Assembly: GCA_032719365.1 (NCBI GenBank)
Contig: CM064870.1
Coordinates: 24,184,738-24,248,737, forward strand
Reading direction: 5' to 3'
Length of the DNA stretch: 64,000 nt
Source: Prinsepia uniflora
Lineage: Eukaryota > Streptophyta > Magnoliopsida > Rosales > Rosaceae
Shown here: piece by piece, positions 57,031-64,000 of the stretch
Position numbering within the stretch: position 1 is the first letter of the stretch
Layout: the number at the start of each line of letters is the position of its first letter
Made by a program: the position numbers and the translations under genes
Notes under the pieces: generated by a model
Database searches by the model: none
What the model saw: only the letters and a program-made list of their open reading frames with translations
Told to the model about the DNA's origin: nothing

Positions 57031-60000
57031 TTTTCGGTCATCATGCACGTACTTTAATAGATCCGGGAGCTACCCACTCTTTTGTTTCTCGGGAGTATGC
57101 AACTGTTAGCCGATAGAGAGATTTCTGCGATCGGGTGTGAGATGGGAGTCGGTACACCCGACTGGAGAGTTGTATGTAGTAAACCAAGTGATACGAGGAT
57201 ACCCTATTGTGATAGGAGATGTGCATCTAGTGGTTGATTTGATACTCCTAGACTTGTATGATTTTGATGTTATCCTTGGGATGGATTGGCTGACAACCCA
57301 TCATGCCTCTATCGAGTGTTTCGATAAGAGGGTGATACTTCGGAGCCCTGGACTACCTGAGGTGATATTTCAGGGAGATCGGAGGATGTTAACCCCTAGA
57401 GTCATATCAGCCCTCTCGGCAGATAGATTTCTGAGGAAGGGCTGCCCAGAGTTATCTAGCTTATGTTGTCGATGCACAGGATGCACCAGTCAAGGCCGAG
57501 GATATCCCAGTAAGTGTGTGACTTCCCAGATGTATTTCCTGAGGATTTACCAGGATTACCACCTTCTCGAGAGATTGAGTTCACTATCAAACTAATTCCT
57601 AGTACACGACCTATATCCTTGACACCTTATCGGATGGCACCAGCTGAGTTAAGGGAATTGAAAGTATAGTTTGCAAGATCTCGTGGATGTGGGGTTCATT
57701 CGATCGAGTGTATCGCCATGGGGAGCCCCAGTATTGTTTGTGAAAAAGAAGGAAGGAAGTTTGAGACTATGCATGGATTACAGGCAACTTAATAAAGTCA
57801 CGATAAAGAATAAGTATCCTTTGCCTCGGATTGATGATCTGTTTGATCAATTAAAGGGAGCTAAGTATTTTTTCGAAGATTGATCTGCGTTCTGGTTACC
57901 ACCAGTTAAGGATTCGAGAGGAGGACATTCCAAAAACAGCTTTTCGAACTTGATATGGTCATTATGAATTTCTAGTGATGCCATTTGGATTGACTAATGC
58001 ACCTGCAGCATTCATGGATTTAATGAACCGAGTATTTCGGAAGTACCTTGACCGATGTATTGTTATTTGTATTCATTGATGACATTCTAGTGTATTCAAG
58101 CAGCAAGAGGGTACATGAGGAACATTTGAGGATTGTGCTTGATACGCTAAGGAGGAACCAGCTCTTTGCCAAACTGAGTAAGTGCCAATTTTGGTTAACG
58201 AGTGTTCGTTTTCTGGGACATGTGATTTCTGTGGATGGGATTCGTGTTGATCCCCAGAAGATAGAAACGATAGAAAACTGGGAACAGCCAAAGACAGTGA
58301 CCGAAGTAAGGAGCTTTTTGGGATTGGCCGGTTATTACAGACGTTTTGTGGAAGGCTTCTCTGCGATTGCTGCTCCGATGACCCGCCTAACCAGGAAAGG
58401 AATCAAGTTTGTTTGGGGCGAAGACTGCGAGCAAAGTTTCCAAGAATTGAAGAAAAGGTTGACCTCCGCTCCTATCTTAACCCTTCCGGATGATTGTGGT
58501 GAGTTTTAAGTGTACAGTGATGCATCCTTACAAGGATTGGGGTGTGTGTTAATGCAACATGGAAAGGTGATTGTGTATGCCTCTCGACAATTGAAACTGC
58601 ATGAGCGTAACTATCCCACCCATGATTTGGAATTAGCTGCGGTGGTACATGCCCTAAAGATCTGGAGACATTACTTGTATAGGGAGACATGTAGACTTTT
58701 CACTGATCATAAAAGTTTGAAGTACTTTTTCACACAGAAGGAATTGAATTTGAGACAGAGACGATGGTTGGAGCTAATAAGGATTACGATTGCACGATTG
58801 AGTACCATCCTGGAAAAGCTAATGTGGTAGCTGATGCATTGAGTCGGAAATCAGCTCATACTGTGGCACATCTACGAATGGTGCGTTTGCCTTTATTGGT
58901 TGAACTTCGTAGGACTGGAGTTGCTTTGGGACTGGATAACCAAGGTGGCTTACTAGCTAGTTTCCAGGTGCGACCGATTCTGATTGATCAAGTTATTGAA
59001 GCCCAACTTGAAGACCCTATCTTGTGTGTCCTCAGAATTGAAGCTGATGCGGGGGAACGACAAGATGTTGCAATTAGAAGGGATGGAGCCCTAGTAAAGG
59101 ACGGACGGTTATGTGTGCCCCGAAAATGTAACATTAAAGAAAGAGATTTTGGACGAGGCTCATAGTTCGGCGTATGCTATGCATCCAGGTGGGACGAAAA
59201 TGTACCGTACGCTACGAGAGCATTATTGGTGGCCGGGTATGAAACGGGAGATTGCAGAGTATGTGAGTAAGTTCTTGGTATGTCAACAAGTAAAGGCGGA
59301 AAGGCAAAGACCCTATGGAGCACTGCAACCACTACCGATCCCAGAATGGAAATGGGATCATATAACAATGGATTTTGTGTTTAAACTCCCTAGAACGCCT
59401 AAAGGACACGATGGAGTCTGGGTAATTGTGGATAGGCTTACCAAATCAGCACATTTCCTACCTGTAAGGGAAGACTTTTGGTTGACGCAGTATGCCAGAC
59501 TCTTCATTGACGAGATTATTCGACTACATGGCACTCCTGTCTCTATTGTATCTGATCGAGATCCCCGATTTACGTCCAGATTCTGGCAAAGCTTACAGGA
59601 AGCTTTCGGGACGAGATTGCATTTTAGTACGGCATTCCACCCTCAGACTGACGAGCAATCGAAACGGACTATCTAGACCTTGGAGGAGATGATGAGGGCA
59701 TGTCTTTTGCAATTCCAGGGTACTTGGGAGTCACATCTACCATTGATGGAATTCGCCTACAACAATAGTTACCAAGCAAGTATCGGGATGGTTCCTTATG
59801 AAGCCTTATATGGACGACAGTGCAGAACCCCTTTGTGTTGGACTGAGGTGGGCGAAAGGAAATTGTCTAAGTCCGAATTGATAGACTTAACAACGGAAAA
59901 GGTTAAACTCATCCGAGACAAACTCAAGACAGCCCAAGACAGACAAAAGAGTTATGCAGACCACCGAGTCAGAGATCTGGAATTTGCAGTTGGAGATTGG

Positions 60001-60408
60001 GTATTCTTGAAGTTATCTCCTTGGAAAGGTATAGTGCGATTCGGCAGACACGGGAAATTGAGCCCCCGTTTCATTGGACCTTATAAGATTGTGGAGAGAA
60101 TTGGTCGGGTTTCCTACAGATTAGCATTACCTTCTGAGCTTTCGAGGGTCCATAATGTTTTCCATGTGTCAATGCTACGGAAATATGTATATGATGAGTC
60201 CCATGTGTTGGAGGAACAGCCCGTTGAACTCAGAGAAGACCTAAGTTTTGAAGAACAGCCTATACAGATCTTGGACCGAAAGGACAAAGTGCTTCGACGA
60301 AAGACGATTCCATTAGTGAAGGTTCTTTGGAGGAATCAGAATGTGGAAGAAGCTACGTGGGAACCTGAGACACAGATGCGAGACCAGTACCCGTATTTGT
60401 TTCATTGA
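57031..60408 (+). pseudogene. pol of the plus-strand Tekay: protease, RT, RNase H, integrase, chromodomain; inactivated
   Basis: Protease: DPGATHSFVS (from 57060), then VILGMDWL (near 57275). RT: WGAPVLFVKKKEGSLRLCMD (57719-57778); one extra T near 57870 shifts the frame; TGA at 57951-57953 where CGA is likely ancestral; another shift before FIDD (58072-58083). RNase H: TAA at 58507-58509, then YSDAS, DLEL and FTDHKSL retained; frameshift near 58785. Integrase: the first Cys of CxxC reads Phe (59272-59274), the catalytic Glu reads Lys (59662-59664), and CAG is TAG at 59674-59676. The last piece, 59680-60408, keeps the GPY/F-like and chromodomain end (VKVLWRNQNVEEATWEPE). Very close to the minus-strand pol. 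Confidence 0.9.
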
Positions 60409-61879
60409 AATTTCGGGGACGAAATTTCTTAAGGGGGGAAGGTTGTAACGCCCCGGAAATTCGGAAAATGTAATTTTGTAACATAATGAATAAATGACGT
60501 TTTTACCCTTGTGAATAGTATGGTCAATTGTTTACTTTTTGATTGGTGAGTCAAACGGACATTAACCGATGACCGTGACGTAGTTCGGGACGTCACGAGT
60601 CCATAGACAGGTGGCACGCCCAATTCCGATGATCAGGGAAAACGTTATGACGTTCGGAAGCCCAAGAGCATTTTCATAATTTGGACGAAAAGGGGGAAAA
60701 TGTTGACTTTTTGTTTGACAACCAATTTTCACACGATTCGAGGACCGTTAGGTAGGTCTCGATGCCCTGAGTACAACGACAGGCGGCACGTCGAAAACGG
60801 AGTTCGGATACGAACGTTACGGGTCACGGAAGCCTAGGGGCAAAATGGTAATTTTTCCAACCAGGGGGAAAATGGTCTTTTAACCTTGATCAGACAATGA
60901 CACCTGTCCTTTGTCTTATTCTCCCCCCCAGATTACACGGATACCGGATTTCATGGGAAACACCATGATGTACCCTTTTGGCATTCATCCCTAAATCATG
61001 ACTAAAATCATCATTATGTTCAATTGGCCCGTGATAAACCCCAAACTCGTCGTCATTATGTAATTGAATGTCTAAGTAGGAGAACTGAGAGAGAGGGACT
61101 CGAGAGGTTCAGAGAACTGAGAGAATTTTGCTTCGAAAATTCAGAAAAATTGGGGGAAAATCGAGTTCGGATTTGGGAGCTAGGAGAAGAGCAATTGAGG
61201 ATTTCATTGAGTTCCTAGGATCAAAACGAACAGCTTTGCAACAAAAACGAGAAGAAATCGTGTCGAATTGAGGAAGAACAGACGCTGCCATGGCTGCCAA
61301 AAATCGACCTTGAGTTCAGATACCTAGAGGTAAGCTCGTATGAAATTGATCATGGAGAATTGTTCCTTATACTCTCACGATGCTAACCATATGAATTAAT
61401 TGAAAAATCAGGCACGGAATCGTGAAACCCGAATAGGAGACCCGTCGAAGTTCGATCGTGAGTCGTGACGTTTCAGACCTTAATTGAGGTAATTTAATTC
61501 GCAGAACTGAAATGAAGTTGGATTAGATGAGATCAGTTGAAAGAACGAATCGAGATAAGGTCGAATTGACTGAGATTGAATCGGATCCTATCGCGGATAT
61601 TTCAACCCGTTTATCAGACAAACGGGCGAGAACGACGCACTGTAGCAGTACTGTGCTAGGCGCGTGGCTTTCACGTGCAGCCGCTTGCGGCGGCGCGTGA
61701 CGACGCGTGGGGAGGATTCCGGCAAAGTGTTCAACATGAAACTTGATGTTCTCGATGATACAAACCTATCCGCGTTGGTTTCGGGTCAATCAGATATGGT
61801 TTCAGAGTAGTTCCGAGTACCCGACACGTTTAAATTATATTAAAATAATGTTATGAAATTCCGACAATTAGGGGCTTCT

Positions 61880-61886
61880 TATTTAA
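61880..61886 (+). promoter_or_regulatory. Putative LTR TATA box
   Basis: TATTTAA lies 113 bp before the predicted splice donor. The same place holds TATTTAAG at 28955-28962, and TTAATAAGG (195) and TTAATTAAG (46971) in other LTRs. The 5' LTR of this element has lost it. Confidence 0.4.
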
Positions 61887-61998
61887 GGATTATATGATAG
61901 TCTAGTAAACTTAAATCACTTTGTTTGACAGGCTGGAATATTCCCGGGACTTCGGAGGAAAACGAACAGCTCGAGGCTGAGCAATCAGGACGGTGTGT

Positions 61999-63054
61999 GT
62001 GAGTGGACTTTTGGTTTTCTAACCGTGATGCATGCATATCTGGTTTAAAATGCTTTATTATATGATTTTCTGTGATTTGGCATGATTGATGTTTTGATTC
62101 GGCGATTTCTCGATTTTCTCGGTTTTCTCGGTTTTATGATTATTATATTATATTTTGGCACGAGTTTCGAGAAATGACGAAATTGATGTTTTGGGCGTGG
62201 GCCCGGGACTGAAAATGATTATAATGATGTTTTGACTCGGGTTATGAGTCAGGAATTGATTTTATGGATTCACGTGATCGTGGCAACTCAGGTTGACGGT
62301 TGCACGGATATGCGTGAAAATGATATTTTTTGGCTTATGACCCAAGTGAATAGTAATTTTGACTCGGATTTGGAGTCACATGTGCATATGATTAAATTAA
62401 TGATTTTGATTTCTAAAGTGAATCCTGGACACTGTTTAATGATGGTTTTGTGGAACTTGATTTGTGAAAACTATGTCTCGAGCATAGGCCCTATTGAAAT
62501 GTTTTGACTTGATTTGAGACATAAATAATTTTAAAATGAGATTACTGGTTTTGGGTGACCTGTTCCACATATACCATCCTCTGTGATTTGATAGTCTCCT
62601 CCGGACGTCGTAGATCCTCGAGTAGTCACGATCCACTGCCTGGAGATGAGTAGCTCCGAGGGAGGCTCACTCGAAGGAGCGTGGGATTATGTTGAGATCC
62701 TCTAGACGTCGTTGATCCTAGAGTTGATATCCCCCTAGACGTCGTAGATCCTGGGGGATGTACTCGGACGTGAGACACCGAGTGGCACGCGTTGCATTGA
62801 TATCGTGACGGGTTATGTGGATAATGTGATTGGATATTGAGGATTGGTGGTATTATGATTTATTGATATCTGTGTCCAGAGACTTTAGAAAATGATGCTT
62901 TTTATTATAAATTGATTTCATATTATTACACATGTGTTTCTGTTATGCATGCATGTTTGTGAAAACTGGAGGGTAAGAAATGTGTTTTGGTAAATGTACT
63001 TATCAAACTTTATTTTTGTCCACTCACACCTTTACTGTTTTATGCACCCTCCAG
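61999..63054 (+). other. Predicted intron inside the LTR
   Basis: 5' splice site GTGAGT (61999), branch-like CTCAC with its A at 63026, then TTTACTGTTTTATGCACCCTCC and AG at 63053-63054. The A is 28 nt from the end of the intron, within the usual plant range. The whole motif set recurs in the other LTRs at constant spacing (see findings). No transcript evidence is available here. Confidence 0.45.
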
Positions 63055-63370
63055 GCCAGTGCACAGGTACGAGGGCTAGAAACGAGGCAAGTGAGGCAAA
63101 AGAATAAATAGACCGTTGCACACTCAGACACTCTACAGAGTAGGAATTTGACCCCTATCTGTAATAGTACCTATGCTCTGTATTTGACTAGTCAAACTTG
63201 TGACGTCATTGGTCTGTAAAACTTAACTATCCCTTGTCTGACAATGTGTTCGGGTTTTGTTGTGTGATGTATGTATATAAGTGTGGTTATTTTCGGAAAT
63301 TTTTAGTTGTTGTCAGACGGGAGCAGGATTCATCACGACTATCGAGGGATAATCGGGATGGGTCTTGTCA

Positions 63371-64000
63371 CCTAGATATTTAATGGAGGCCCAATGGATG
63401 AGTGACAAGTGTCACCCATCCACAGGCCACCTATATTGTATTCATGCACCTCCCTTTTCCCGTGCATCTTCATTTCCTTCATTCAAACACACAAACCCAT
63501 TACCCGATCTCACCCTACCCCCTTAAACCAATCCAACCGTTCCCATTCGACCATGACTGAGGATAGAGTGAAGTGAGGATGGTGAGGAGGTTGCTGGGCG
63601 GCCAGAACCACCATCCACGGCGGCGAGAGGAGGAGCAACCCGAGAGGTTCACGGTAAGGCCATTTTCCCCTTTAAATCGATTTGTGCATTATGGTTGGTT
63701 TTTAATGGTTTTAATGAATTAAATGGGTCATTAGGATTGTGTTAGGACGATTTTAGGAAGCTAGGGACGGCTGTGAAGCCATGGCTGCATTTTTGGAAAC
63801 TTGAACCGTTTGGTTCAAAATCAAACCTTAGGTTTTAGACGTTTTCAGTTGCGTTTAAGGATTGAAATGGATAGAAAACATGAAAATAGGAAGAAAGGAA
63901 TCAAAAAGGAAGACGTAGGATGAAAAATTGGGTGTCTAGGGCCGTGAACCGGTCACGCCGGTCCAGTTGGACCGGCCAAACCAGGTGAACCGGCCGTCTG
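63371..64000 (+). repeat. LTR segment split by the plus-strand Tekay insertion (right part, runs off the window)
   Basis: Begins with the TSD CCTAG and continues ATATTTAATGGAGGCCC. It matches about 46096-46730 with only scattered single-base changes, including the GAACCGGTCACGCCGGTCC region at the window end. No coding region. Confidence 0.85.

Larger units (their letters stand above)
53232..63370 (+). mobile_element. Complete-length Tekay Ty3/gypsy chromovirus, 10.1 kb, coding-defective
   Basis: LTRs at 53232-55841 (2610 bp) and 60444-63370 (2927 bp), both TGTAACGCCCCGG...GGGTCTTGTCA; internal 55842-60443. Target duplication CCCAG (53227-53231) and CCTAG (63371-63375), one mismatch. PBS just after the left LTR, PPT AAGGGGGGAAGGT before the right. 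Domain order Gag, PR, RT, RNase H, IN, chromodomain. It sits inside another LTR repeat. The first 470 bp of the two LTRs differ at about 11 positions, about 2 percent by eye. Gag and pol carry several stops and frameshifts, and two key integrase residues are changed. It cannot act alone. Confidence 0.92.
60444..63370 (+). repeat. 3' LTR of the plus-strand Tekay, best-preserved LTR of its family
   Basis: Order: two diverged copies of a 190-bp module containing GACAGGxGGCACG and ACGGAAGCC...GGTAATTT (about 60550-60690 and 60720-60860); GGCGCGTGGCTTTCACGTG with GGCGGCGCGTGACG and ACGCGTGG (61659-61710); AAGTGTTCAACATG (61715-61728); TATTTAA (61880-61886); GTGAGTGGAC (61999-62008); hairpins; GTCCACTCAC (63018-63027); CCCTCCAG ending at 63054; AATAAA near 63102; GTCTGACA (about 63235) and TGTCAGAC (about 63312); GGGTCTTGTCA end. 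The order fits U3 promoter, R and U5. Confidence 0.88.

Noticed and set aside
57041..57226. Open frames antisense to the Tekay pol
   Set aside because: Shadows of the pol reading frame.

Overview
This window is nuclear DNA of a flowering plant, most likely a eudicot. It holds two spliced host transcription-factor genes in AT-rich, microsatellite-bearing DNA, surrounded by GC-richer blocks of nested LTR retrotransposon sequence. I see no operons, tRNA or rRNA genes (apart from 5S-like DNA inside a mobile element) and no CRISPR.

Host genes. SPEECHLESS (SPCH), the bHLH factor that starts the stomatal lineage, lies on + at 21269-23751 (three exons, 373 residues). A group III WRKY factor of the WRKY41/53 type lies on - at 42593-41369 (three exons, 352 residues). 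Both models keep frame across every junction and carry the diagnostic residues. Nothing suggests they act together.

Layout. 1-7590: related long LTRs, one inserted in another (1631-4287, TSD CTTCA), then a duplicated LTR fragment. 7640-9060: Ty1/copia gag relic. 9410-10102: intact Cassandra TRIM with 5S rRNA-like LTRs and TSD AATTC. 10480-11160: probable plant-mobile-domain relic. 13941-20700: intergenic, with a 2220-bp CACTA element at 16083-18302 (TSD TAT). 21269-23751: SPCH. 25300-26870: small repeats. 27598-33689: long LTR with a second LTR nested antisense (30120-33027). 34357-37046: decayed LTR carrying a 1-kb inverted-repeat insertion. 37406-37952: 235-bp tandem repeats. 41369-42593: WRKY. 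43858-64000: Ty3/gypsy Tekay-type chromoviruses, namely a 5'-truncated minus-strand element (47654-53077) and a plus-strand element complete end to end but coding-dead (53232-63370, TSD CCCAG/CCTAG). The latter interrupts a repeat that also occurs at 45604-47653.

Main novelty candidate. Nearly every long LTR here carries the same internal layout: a TATA-like box in the better-preserved copies, a perfect plant 5' splice site (GTGAGT) in an extended GTGAGTGGAC, about 0.6-1.5 kb containing arrays of short hairpins, then the reverse complement GTCCACTCAC, whose CTCAC lies 24-28 nt before a pyrimidine-rich CCCTYCAG. I read this as an intron built into the LTR whose donor and branch-point region are complementary to each other, with compensatory changes in one copy. 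This is inference from sequence; transcript data would decide it.
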